Assembly (NCBI RefSeq): GCF_900099995.1
Contig: NZ_FNCZ01000004.1
Coordinates: forward strand, 1-64,000
Direction of reading: 5' to 3'
DNA from: Winogradskyella thalassocola
Lineage (GTDB): Bacteria > Bacteroidota > Bacteroidia > Flavobacteriales > Flavobacteriaceae
Length of the DNA stretch: 64,000 nucleotides
Shown here: positions 1 through 5,954 of the stretch, piece by piece
How positions within the stretch are numbered: position 1 is the stretch's first letter
How the letters are laid out: every line of letters begins with the position of its first letter
Translations under genes and position numbers: made by a program
The notes under the pieces: model-generated
The model's database searches: none
The model's input: only the letters and a program-made list of their open reading frames with translations
Told to the model about the DNA's origin: nothing

Positions 1-102
1 AAGTTCATTGTTTTTAAACTGATAGTAATTACCATCAGAATCTGTAACATCAAAAACCTTTTGGCTGATGTCAATTCCAAAATATTTAATACCTTTATTC
101 AT
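1..102 (-). CDS. IS110-family transposase, 5' end only (runs off window)
   Basis: The minus strand from 102 reads a 34-codon N-terminus beginning MNKGIKYFGIDISQKVFDVT. The GIDIS segment holds the first Asp of the DEDD RuvC-like catalytic domain typical of IS110-family recombinases. These enzymes move an insertion sequence through a Holliday-junction-like route and need the Tnp_20 serine domain further downstream, which lies outside the window. The start is the only ATG that keeps the conserved KYFGIDIS block near the N-terminus. Whether the copy is intact cannot be judged here. A related C-terminal piece lies at 2918-3145, and the leader of this copy (103-318) ends with the same bases as that second copy. 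Confidence 0.8.
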   Translation of the reverse strand, partial: MNKGIKYFGIDISQKVFDVTDSDGNYYQFKNNEL

Positions 103-318
103 AAGAAAATGTTTTTTTGAAAGGACATACTACGCGAGTTTCAACGACTTAAAATCGAGGTCTAAAAGCCTCACAGAACTGTACGAAATCTGTGTAGAAA
201 AGAGAGGGGATTTTCAATGTTGACGAGATCTAAAGTCTCTGCGTGTATATTAACCTTATTCCTCTCTTTTGTTCTTTCTAATTTATCCTTAAATTTAATG
301 AATTGTAAACTTAAGCCG
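103..318 (-). ncRNA. candidate bridge-RNA region of the IS110 element
   Basis: IS110-group elements are known to carry a structured bridge RNA in the non-coding end upstream of the recombinase. This leader has the right place and size and several stems: CACAGA 172-177 with TCTGTG 189-194; GAGG 157-160 with CCTC 169-172; and a 10-bp outer stem AAAAGAGAGG 198-207 with CCTCTCTTTT 261-270 that encloses a GAGA/TCTC inner stem at 225-239. A long stem with an internal loop fits a guide loop. No covariance model was run, so the RNA itself is an inference. A 60-codon plus-strand ORF here (217-399) has no recognisable features and is probably chance. Confidence 0.4.
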
Positions 319-442
319 TGTATAATTAATTGCTTGGTCACTGCCGACTTACGAACATTCCTGCGGAATATTCTATCTGTGATTTATTTGCTAAATTAGT
401 TGCTTAACCACGCAACAAACCATACAAAAACACGTTAGCCAC
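319..442 (+). repeat. attC-like cassette repeat E0, left arm lost to IS110
   Basis: This is the right part of a cassette-boundary repeat. It shares GTGTATAATT, CTTGGTCACTGCC, the hairpin ATTCCTGCGGAAT, TCTGTGATTTATTTGCTAAATTAG and GCTTAACCA with the full repeat at 916-1066. It ends in GTTAGCCAC at 434-442, the R'-like core that opens cassette 1. The left core is missing because the IS110 end abuts it. Confidence 0.6.
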
Positions 443-452
443 AATACCGAAA

Positions 453-906
453 ATGAGCAGAGTCAAAAACTTTCTTACTGAATTAGACGACTATGAATTA
501 GCAAATTTTGCAAAGTTCAAGCTTCTTACTTATATGAAAGAAACTCAATCGGAAATAAAAGAATATTTAGCTGAACGGAATCTTACGGAATCTTACGGAA
601 TCCAAAATTAACCAACTGATATCTGAAAACCCAAAGTCAAAACTGACAGACGATAAGGAAAGGTGCCCAAGATGTTATTCAGATAAAATCCGAAAGGATA
701 AAGTCGAATGGACAGACACAGCTTTGAAAAGCGGATATTCAGATGAAATCGCCACTTTGGATGGATTAGCTGGACGCACGACGTTCAAAGATAATGATAT
801 ATGCAATGTTTGTGGAATTTGGATTTCTGATCCAAATAATGAAAAAGGAAAATCTATTTGGCGAACAGTATGGGATTATCTGACTGATAATCCACTTGGA
901 ATATAA
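453..906 (+). pseudogene. zinc-ribbon-like protein gene, broken by a 10-bp duplication (cassette 1)
   Basis: Reading begins at the ATG at 453 (MSRVKNFLTELDDYELANF) but stops at 609-611 after 52 codons. A tandem repeat of CGGAATCTTA at 576-602 adds 10 bp. Removing one copy restores a single frame through to the stop at 904-906, giving about 147 residues. The restored protein has an acidic, helical N-terminus and a CPRC...CNVCG pair of Cys knuckles typical of a zinc ribbon, then a C-terminus ending in WRTVWDYLTDNPLGI. The function of this family is unknown to me. The gene fills one integron-like cassette (GTTAGCCAC at 434 to GTGGCTAAC at 924). Confidence 0.7.
576..602 (+). repeat. 2.7 copies of a 10-bp tandem repeat (CGGAATCTTA)
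   Basis: Units lie at 576-585, 586-595 and 596-602 (partial). Ten is not a multiple of three, so a change of one unit switches the reading frame of the surrounding gene. Confidence 0.9.
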
Positions 907-915
907 AAAAACACA

Positions 916-1066
916 GTGGCTAACACCGCGTATAATTGCTTGCTTGGTCACTGCCTACTTACGAACATTCCTGCGGAATATTGCTTCGCCAGTTCGCTGC
1001 GCTCGGGTCTATCTGTGATTTATTTGCTAAATTAGATGCTTAACCATACACAATACTGTTAGGCAC
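916..1066 (+). repeat. attC-like cassette repeat E1 (complete)
   Basis: Left core GTGGCTAAC (916-924) is the reverse complement of the start of cassette 1. Right core GTTAGGCAC (1058-1066) opens cassette 2 and fits the attC R' consensus GTTRRRY. Between them are partial inverted repeats (GTATA near 930, ATACAC near 1047) and the hairpin ATTCC-TGC-GGAAT at 968-980. Compared with E0 it carries about 26 extra bp at 983-1008 (GCTTCGCCAGTTCGCTGCGC and following), which resemble a separate small repeat. Confidence 0.65.
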
Positions 1067-1069
1067 AAT

Positions 1070-1978
1070 ATGACAAAAACTATCGCAATGAAAAACTACT
1101 TATTTATTTTATTCATAATCAGCATTTATTCTTGCAACGCACAGAATGGAACAGAATTCGAATATGACAATTTTGAAAACCAGTTTTTGAATTATAAACC
1201 TAAACAAAATTCTCAAATTTCAAAGAAAGATTTTGACTATGCAAATATGATCATAAAGGAAACAAAATCTGCGACAAACAACAATTCTAAAAATTTCAAC
1301 CTTGCTGATTATTTTAATGTTTTATCTGCATTTCTTACTTTAAAAGAAAGTAGAGAAAATATAAAAATTGTCTTTGAAAAATTCAAAAATGCAGAAGGAA
1401 GTTGCGAATACATCATATCTTTTGAAAAATCAGTTGAGAAAAATCCGAAATACGATATTATTAGAGAAGATTACAATAAAGAATTAGACAAATGCAAGGC
1501 TAAACCAGTTCAAGATAAAACATTTAACATTTCAGAATACAGCAAAACGAATAATTTGGATTTAGCATTAATAGAAAAGATTAATAACATTATGCTTAAC
1601 GACCAAGTTTATAGAAAAAAAACAGCGGACGAAAATAAAGCAAAACAAAGGAAATTAGATATACAAAATCAAAAAGCAATTGACTCGCTTTTCAATGTAT
1701 ACAAAACATATATTGGAAGAACTCTCGTAGGAGAAAAATTTGAAAGTACTATGTGGTTAGTAATTCAGCACTCAAATTTGGAAATGATGGAAAAATACTT
1801 GCCAATTATTCAAGTTGCATTTGAAAATAAAGAAATTGACATAGTTCCGTTTAAAATGCTAATCGACAGAATTTATACTCAAAAAGAAAATTATCAAATT
1901 TTTGGAAGTCAAGTTGGAGTTGAACAAGCGAATGAAAAAATTAGACAAGAAGTAATAAAAAAATACAAACTGAAATAA
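1070..1978 (+). CDS. putative lipoprotein of unknown function (cassette 2)
   Basis: The 302-residue protein has an N-terminal signal peptide, MKNYLFILFIISIYSC, with the lipobox Cys followed by NAQNG, so it is probably an envelope lipoprotein. The rest is Lys/Glu/Asn-rich and mostly helical, with no recognised domain. The first ATG (1070) lies only 3 bases after the GTTAGGCACAAT cassette core. A second in-frame ATG at 1088 gives the more usual signal-peptide start and may be the true one. The gene fills cassette 2, closed by GTGCCTAAC at 1984-1992. No promoter of its own is evident, so it may depend on transcription from outside the cassette. Confidence 0.75.
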   Translation: MTKTIAMKNYLFILFIISIYSCNAQNGTEFEYDNFENQFLNYKPKQNSQISKKDFDYANMIIKETKSATNNNSKNFNLADYFNVLSAFLTLKESRENIKIVFEKFKNAEGSCEYIISFEKSVEKNPKYDIIREDYNKELDKCKAKPVQDKTFNISEYSKTNNLDLALIEKINNIMLNDQVYRKKTADENKAKQRKLDIQNQKAIDSLFNVYKTYIGRTLVGEKFESTMWLVIQHSNLEMMEKYLPIIQVAFENKEIDIVPFKMLIDRIYTQKENYQIFGSQVGVEQANEKIRQEVIKKYKLK

Positions 1979-1983
1979 ATACT

Positions 1984-2103
1984 GTGCCTAACACGTATAT
2001 AATCCATTGCTAGTACTAGCCTACTTACAAAAATCCTCTAAGATTTTCTATTCAGTTATTATTTACTAAATTACATGTAAATAACACGCAACAAGTTGTG
2101 CTT
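1984..2103 (+). repeat. attC-like cassette repeat E2
   Basis: Left core GTGCCTAAC (1984-1992) matches RYYYAAC exactly and is the reverse complement of the start of cassette 2. Right core GTTGTGCTT (2095-2103) opens cassette 3. Internal features shared with E3 and E4 are CCTACTTAC, the hairpin AAAATC-CTCTAA-GATTTT, TTATTTACTAAATTAC and AACACGCAACAA. The palindrome GCTAGTACTAGC lies near 2010. Confidence 0.65.
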
Positions 2104-2125
2104 CATTATGATAAACCGTTAACCA

Positions 2126-2872
2126 ATGATAACATTCTTTCGGAAAATACGGCAAAAAATGTTGAATGAAAACAAACTCAGCAAATATCTTCTTTATGCG
2201 ATTGGTGAAATAGTTCTAGTAGTTATTGGAATTTTGATTGCCCTATGGTTAAACAACTTAAACACAATATCTCAAAATAAAGAAAAAGGAGATATTATGC
2301 TATTAGAAATTAGAGAGAACCTTATATCCGACACCCTATTAATTCATGAAATATCTACTTTCAACGCAGAAAAGAGCTCTGATATAAGTAAATTTATGCA
2401 GATTGCTGCACAGAAAAAAGTATCCCCAGAACTTGGTGAAAAAATGTTCTTTCTTTTATCGGAAGGTAAATTATTTACAAATGCAAGTTTCACACCTAAT
2501 AGCACAGGCTACAAAACTCTAACCAATTCAGGTAATATTGAAATAATCGCTAATACAGAATTGAGAAATCAATTGACACAATATTATCTAAAAACCTCAA
2601 TAGCAGCGTTTGATGAATTATTAAACTTAACTAGGTCTTTTAAGTATTATATTTTACCAAAAATTATGAATCGGGAATTTGTTAAAAAGGTTACTAATCT
2701 TGATTTTCAAATACGAAATCTCGAAGACATTAAGCTTAATGAAGATGAAAAAATGGTTAGCGATTTAATCTTAATTCTTGCTAATATCAATCAAAATGAA
2801 CAAGCATCAGTAGAACTTAAAAAAGAATTGGCTCATCTCATCGCATTAATTGATGAAGAACTTAAAAAATAA
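2126..2872 (+). CDS. DUF6090 family membrane-anchored protein (cassette 3)
   Basis: The protein has 248 residues. The N-terminus, MITFFRKIRQKMLNENKLSK then a membrane segment YLLYAIGEIVLVVIGILIAL (about residues 21-40) and WLNN, is the hallmark of DUF6090, common in Flavobacteriaceae. A basic start followed by one hydrophobic helix suggests a type II anchor with the helical C-terminal domain (about 45-248) outside the cytoplasm. No catalytic motif is visible and the function of the family is not known. The gene sits in a cassette bounded by GTTGTGCTT (2095) and AAGCACAAC (2876-2884). The C-terminal domain is unrelated at sight to those of the two later paralogues. Confidence 0.85.
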   Translation: MITFFRKIRQKMLNENKLSKYLLYAIGEIVLVVIGILIALWLNNLNTISQNKEKGDIMLLEIRENLISDTLLIHEISTFNAEKSSDISKFMQIAAQKKVSPELGEKMFFLLSEGKLFTNASFTPNSTGYKTLTNSGNIEIIANTELRNQLTQYYLKTSIAAFDELLNLTRSFKYYILPKIMNREFVKKVTNLDFQIRNLEDIKLNEDEKMVSDLILILANINQNEQASVELKKELAHLIALIDEELKK

Positions 2873-2897
2873 CAAAAGCACAACAAAGTACTGTGGC

Positions 2898-3168
2898 AAA
2901 AAACAAGTAAAAACTCATTAATTTTTAACTAAAATACTTTTATAGTTTCCATCATATATTAATCCCGATTTAGCAATTGCAAAAACCTGTTTTAGCAGTT
3001 TATTACACACTGCAATTAGTGCTAATTTTTTGCGCTTTCCTTTAGCTACAATGCGCTCATAAAGATCTCGGTAAGTCTTGTTGTGTTTACAAGTATTAAA
3101 ACTGCACATAAATAATAAATTTCTCAGTTTCTGATTTATACTTAAATGTAATGAATTGTAAACTTAAG
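2898..3168 (-). mobile_element. internally deleted IS110-type element
   Basis: It contains the C-terminal part of the transposase and about 25 bp of the upstream end (ending AACTTAAGCC), joined directly, with most of the coding region and nearly all of the leader lost. Both ends abut attC-like repeat sequence (CTGTGGC on the left, GTGTATAATT on the right), as at the first copy. It could move only with help from a full-length relative. The left boundary is estimated. Confidence 0.6.
2918..3145 (-). pseudogene. IS110 transposase C-terminal fragment
   Basis: The minus-strand frame reads INQKLRNLLFMCSFNTC, then KHNKTYRDLYERIVAKGKRK and a tail KLALIAVCNKLLKQVFAIAK ending in ILVKN. This is the conserved C-terminal end of flavobacterial IS110-family transposases (transposase_20 region). 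The N-terminal DEDD domain is absent. An ATG at 3109 opens a 63-codon ORF, but the homologous frame clearly continues upstream of it, so that ATG is not a real start. Confidence 0.8.
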
Positions 3169-3302
3169 CCGTGTATAATTAATTGCTTGGGCACTGCCTA
3201 CTTACAAAAATCCTCTAAGATTTTCTATTCAGTTATTATTTACTAAATTACGTGTAAATAACACACAACAAGTTGTGCTTCATTATGATAAACCGCTAAT
3301 CA

Positions 3303-3407
3303 ATGACAACATTCTTTAGACTATTCGAACTCAATTTTGCTTTTGTAAAATCAAAGCTCTTGAAGAAGTTTGGTGAGACTACAAATAGCACCTTAAACAT
3401 AAATTAA
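3303..3407 (+). CDS. small ORF of 34 codons, overlapping the DUF6090 start (cassette 4)
   Basis: ATG at 3303 opens MTTFFRLFELNFAFVKSKLL and ends KKFGETTNSTLNIN with TAA at 3405-3407. The last A of this stop is the first base of the next ATG, so the two frames are joined as TAATG, an arrangement that favours translational coupling. A homologous ORF at 4319-4435 differs by an exact 12-bp, in-frame insertion, which argues for coding. The first residues resemble the start of DUF6090 proteins (MITFFRK), so it may have begun as a truncated DUF6090 start. Function unknown. Confidence 0.5.
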   Translation: MTTFFRLFELNFAFVKSKLLKKFGETTNSTLNIN

Positions 3408-4138
3408 TGATCAAGTTTTTTAGAAAGATTAGATACAACCTTATGGAAAAAAATAAAACTGGAAAGTATTTTAAATATGCTATTGGAGAAATTGTTCTTG
3501 TTGTTATTGGTATTCTTATCGCTCTTTCTATTAATAATTGGAATCAGAAACGGATAGAGAAGAAACAAATCCGTAATATTTATATTCGAATTGTGCAGGA
3601 CTTAAATAATACAGCTTCAGAAATTGAGAGTGATATTAAAAATATGGATATTATATATCCTTTAATGCAAAATATTCTTAATGGTGATATTGAACGCGAT
3701 TCTCTTTTATCAAGTAATGATTATTTCCGTAAATACCACTTTACTTTAGGATCCCCAGACATACAAATAAATGAGACGGGAATGCGATTACTTGAATCAA
3801 AAATTGAGCTTGATTATGAACTAAATACGGAGCTCACTGAAGCCCTTTCAAAGTTGTATTCTGAAAAACTATTTGAACTTGAAGTAGATGCGAAATTTGT
3901 TGGTGATAATTTAGAAAGATTAACTAATCATATTGTAGAAGAAGGAGTTTTAGTTGATTATTTAGTAAAAAATGATCGAACAAAATATGTCAATATGATT
4001 TTTGAAGATGTCACTTATAAAAATTACTTTCACATATTCTCAGTGTCATATGACATCTACAAGAATTCACTTATAGAATTTAAAGCTGATGGCGAAGTCT
4101 TGATTGATAGGATTAAAGCAGAATATAATTTGGAATAA
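3407..4138 (+). CDS. DUF6090 family membrane-anchored protein (cassette 4)
   Basis: The protein has 243 residues: MIKFFRKIRYNLMEKNKTGK, one membrane segment (about 24-42, YAIGEIVLVVIGILIALSI) and NNWN, then a long charged helical domain. The family is DUF6090, function unknown; a single-pass inner-membrane protein with a periplasmic tail is likely. The first 100 bp or so are nearly identical in DNA to the paralogue at 4435, whereas the tails show no clear similarity. The start overlaps the stop of the small ORF upstream. The cassette is closed at 4176-4184 by AAGTACAAC, one base away from the reverse complement of its opening core. Confidence 0.85.
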   Translation: MIKFFRKIRYNLMEKNKTGKYFKYAIGEIVLVVIGILIALSINNWNQKRIEKKQIRNIYIRIVQDLNNTASEIESDIKNMDIIYPLMQNILNGDIERDSLLSSNDYFRKYHFTLGSPDIQINETGMRLLESKIELDYELNTELTEALSKLYSEKLFELEVDAKFVGDNLERLTNHIVEEGVLVDYLVKNDRTKYVNMIFEDVTYKNYFHIFSVSYDIYKNSLIEFKADGEVLIDRIKAEYNLE

Positions 4139-4175
4139 ATCATATTTGGTTATTTGAAAACACATTAAATAACGA

Positions 4176-4296
4176 AAGTACAACAACCTGTATTATCAAT
4201 TGCTAGTACTAGCCTACTTACAAAAATCCTCTAAGATTTTCTATTCAGTTATTATTTACTAAATTACGTGTAAATAACACGCAACAAACTGTGCTT
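4176..4296 (+). repeat. attC-like cassette repeat E4
   Basis: It begins AAGTACAAC (4176-4184), ends with the degenerate core ACTGTGCTT (4288-4296), and contains the same internal hairpin AAAATC-CTCTAA-GATTTT and CGTGT-AAATA-ACACG stem as E2 and E3. Apart from the left core it is nearly identical to E2. Confidence 0.6.
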
Positions 4297-4318
4297 CATT
4301 ATGATAAACCGCTAACCA

Positions 4319-4435
4319 ATGATAACAATCTTTAAACTATTCGAACTCAAATTTGCTTTTGCATTTGCTTTTGCAAAATCAAAGCTCTTGAAGAAGTTTG
4401 ATGAGACTACAAATAGCACCTTAAACATAAATTAA
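4319..4435 (+). CDS. small ORF of 38 codons, overlapping the DUF6090 start (cassette 5)
   Basis: ATG at 4319 opens MITIFKLFELKFAFAFAFAK and ends KKFDETTNSTLNIN; TAA shares its last base with the ATG at 4435. It is the homologue of 3303-3407 with one extra in-frame repeat (AFAF, 12 bp). Conserved position, conserved overlap and a frame-preserving indel support it being translated, at least to couple expression of the DUF6090 gene. The product is unknown. Confidence 0.5.
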   Translation: MITIFKLFELKFAFAFAFAKSKLLKKFDETTNSTLNIN

Positions 4436-5208
4436 TGATCAAGTTTTTTAGAAAGATTAGATACGACCTTATGGAAAAAAACAAAACTGGAAAGTATTTT
4501 AAATATGCTATTGGAGAAATTATCCTTGTGGTTATTGGAATTTTAATTGCGCTATCAATTAACAATTGGAATGAAAATGTAAAAACGCATAGAAATCAAC
4601 GGAATAATTTGCAGTTGATTAAAGTGGAAATGATCAACAATTTACAAGCTATAGTTGAAGCAAATAAGGATTTAAGCAAAACGATAACAAGTTGTCGAGA
4701 CCTAATTAATTTGAATAATACAGATAACAATCTAAAAAATATTGAAGAACATCAATTGTCTTCTCTTATCGCTGGATTGGTGAGAGATGATGTTCAAGCT
4801 TTTCTCGAAAATGGTGTGATGAATCAACTTTTAGCGTCTGATGGATTAAAAAATATTGAAAACGATAGCATACGCAATATTTTAGCCTCGTGGCAGAGTA
4901 AAATCGATTATGTAAGATTGCAAGAACAGCACATTTTTAGTGCTCAAAGTCGTATCCGAGAGTATATTTCTACAAATGGGAATATGAAAGTCCTTTTTGA
5001 GGGCATAGGTCTCTCTCAAAGAATGAAATTAGATACTTCTTTAGTCAAAGTAAGCAACAAACACTTACTAATGGATAAGAAATTGGAAAACACCACGCTC
5101 ATTTTGTTAGTTTCGGGAGTATCCCTTCAAGAAAATATTTATCCTGAATTTAAAAACGAAATACATTCTATCGTAGGATTAATAGATCTTGAATTGGAAA
5201 AAAAATAA
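4435..5208 (+). CDS. DUF6090 family membrane-anchored protein (cassette 5)
   Basis: The protein has 257 residues: MIKFFRKIRYDLMEKNKTGK, membrane segment about residues 24-42 and NNWNENVK, then a helical domain of about 210 residues. The anchor is almost the same as that of the gene at 3407; the tail is different. DUF6090 has no known activity and no catalytic residues stand out. It is the last member of the array: no closing attC-like core follows, and the gene runs straight into the terminator shared with ndk, so the right end of the cassette appears to be lost. Confidence 0.85.
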   Translation: MIKFFRKIRYDLMEKNKTGKYFKYAIGEIILVVIGILIALSINNWNENVKTHRNQRNNLQLIKVEMINNLQAIVEANKDLSKTITSCRDLINLNNTDNNLKNIEEHQLSSLIAGLVRDDVQAFLENGVMNQLLASDGLKNIENDSIRNILASWQSKIDYVRLQEQHIFSAQSRIREYISTNGNMKVLFEGIGLSQRMKLDTSLVKVSNKHLLMDKKLENTTLILLVSGVSLQENIYPEFKNEIHSIVGLIDLELEKK

Positions 5209-5240
5209 AAAAAAGACCATCCTTTACAGATGGTCTTTTT
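5208..5240. terminator. bidirectional terminator between DUF6090 and ndk
   Basis: Stem GACCATC (5215-5221), loop CTTTACA, GATGGTC (5229-5235), with A-run before and T-run after, so it can stop transcripts from both convergent genes. Confidence 0.85.
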
Positions 5241-5261
5241 AATAATATATAATGTTTTAGC

Positions 5262-5681
5262 TTAAAACATATCTCTTCCTGCGAAATGAAAAGCACCTTC
5301 AATAGCTGCATTTTCATCACTATCACTTCCGTGAACTGCATTTTCTCCAATAGAAGCTGCATATAATTTACGGATAGTGCCTTCTGCTGCATCAGCAGGA
5401 TTAGTTGCTCCAATTAAAGTTCTAAAGTCTTCAACTGCATTTTCTTTTTCTAAAACAGCTGCTACGATAGGACCACGAGTCATATATTCTACTAACTCTC
5501 CAAAAAATGGACGTTCGTTATGAATTGCATAAAACGCTTCAGCATCTGCTGTAGTCATTTGTGTTAATTTCATTGCTACGATTCTAAATCCTGAAGCTGA
5601 AATTTTTTCTAATATTGCGCCAATGTGTCCTTTTTCAACAGCATCAGGCTTTAACATTGTAAATGTTCTGTTAGTTGCCAT
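5262..5681 (-). CDS. ndk: nucleoside diphosphate kinase
   Basis: This 139-residue protein matches the usual size of bacterial Ndk. It transfers the gamma-phosphate from ATP to other NDPs through a phospho-histidine. The active-site His is His117 in NAVHGSDS; the N-terminal [10 protein letters not shown] strand and the NERPFF and MTRGP segments of the nucleotide site are all present. The protein is cytosolic. The gene stands alone, with a clear promoter at 5703-5732 and a shared terminator with the convergent cassette gene. Confidence 0.97.
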   Translation of the reverse strand: MATNRTFTMLKPDAVEKGHIGAILEKISASGFRIVAMKLTQMTTADAEAFYAIHNERPFFGELVEYMTRGPIVAAVLEKENAVEDFRTLIGATNPADAAEGTIRKLYAASIGENAVHGSDSDENAAIEGAFHFAGRDMF

Positions 5682-5702
5682 GTATTTTTTTTAAATGAGG
5701 TG

Positions 5703-5732
5703 CAAAAGTAATATATTTCTTTTATTAATCAA
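5703..5732 (-). promoter_or_regulatory. ndk promoter
   Basis: On the minus strand TTG (5730-5732), 19 bp, then TACTTTTG (5703-5710) fits the Bacteroidota housekeeping promoter (-33 TTTG, -7 TAnnTTTG). The start codon lies 21 bp further on. Confidence 0.7.
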
Positions 5733-5940
5733 GTGCTGCTTTTATTAAATTAATGTTACTAAATAAGCGTCTTTTAAATTCATTTTTAATCAGCAATCAC
5801 ATTAAGAAAAATTCAAATTTTAGTTTCGTCATCTGTTCTTGTAAAATTGATTTTTCGATAATTTTGCATCGCGATAGGTTTTAGAACAAAACAATCTTAT
5901 AATTCATATTAAAAGCCATCTTCAAAATATCTAAAAAACG

Positions 5941-5948
5941 TATCTTCG
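5941..5948 (+). promoter_or_regulatory. candidate -7 element of the nrnA operon
   Basis: TATCTTCG fits TAnnTTTG with one mismatch and lies 6 bases before the ATG at 5955, leaving almost no 5' leader. Confidence 0.5.
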
Positions 5949-5954
5949 CCACTT

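Larger units (their letters stand above)
1..318 (-). mobile_element. IS110-type element, upstream (left) end
   Basis: This piece holds the transposase start plus about 215 bp of non-coding leader. The outer boundary near 318 is inferred because about 25 bp ending in AACTTAAGCC recur at the second copy (3141-3168), and both copies then continue into the same cassette-repeat sequence, GTGTATAATTAATTGC. The element reads leftwards, so its other end is outside the window. The insertion point falls in the left arm of an attC-like repeat, whose first bases (GTGGCTAACACC in the intact repeat at 916) are missing here. The exact boundary base is uncertain by a few bases. Confidence 0.65.
2876..3280 (+). 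repeat. attC-like cassette repeat E3, split by an IS110 remnant
   Basis: Left core AAGCACAAC (2876-2884) is the reverse complement of the cassette 3 start. The repeat is interrupted from about 2900 to 3168 by an IS110 deletion derivative, resumes with GTGTATAATTAATTGC and the usual AAAATC/GATTTT hairpin, and ends with GTTGTGCTT (3272-3280), which opens cassette 4. Confidence 0.6.

Noticed and set aside
217..399. 60-codon plus-strand ORF across the IS110 leader and the cassette repeat.
   Set aside because: It crosses the element boundary and reads through structured non-coding DNA; it has no protein-like pattern shared with other copies.
2110..2121. GTTAACC close to the cassette 3 start as an alternative right core.
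   Set aside because: The matching end (GGTTAAC) is absent after the gene, while GTTGTGCTT/AAGCACAAC gives an exact pair.
5168..5413. 81-codon minus-strand ORF overlapping the end of ndk.
   Set aside because: Out of frame with ndk and spanning the terminator; the Ndk protein explains the sequence.
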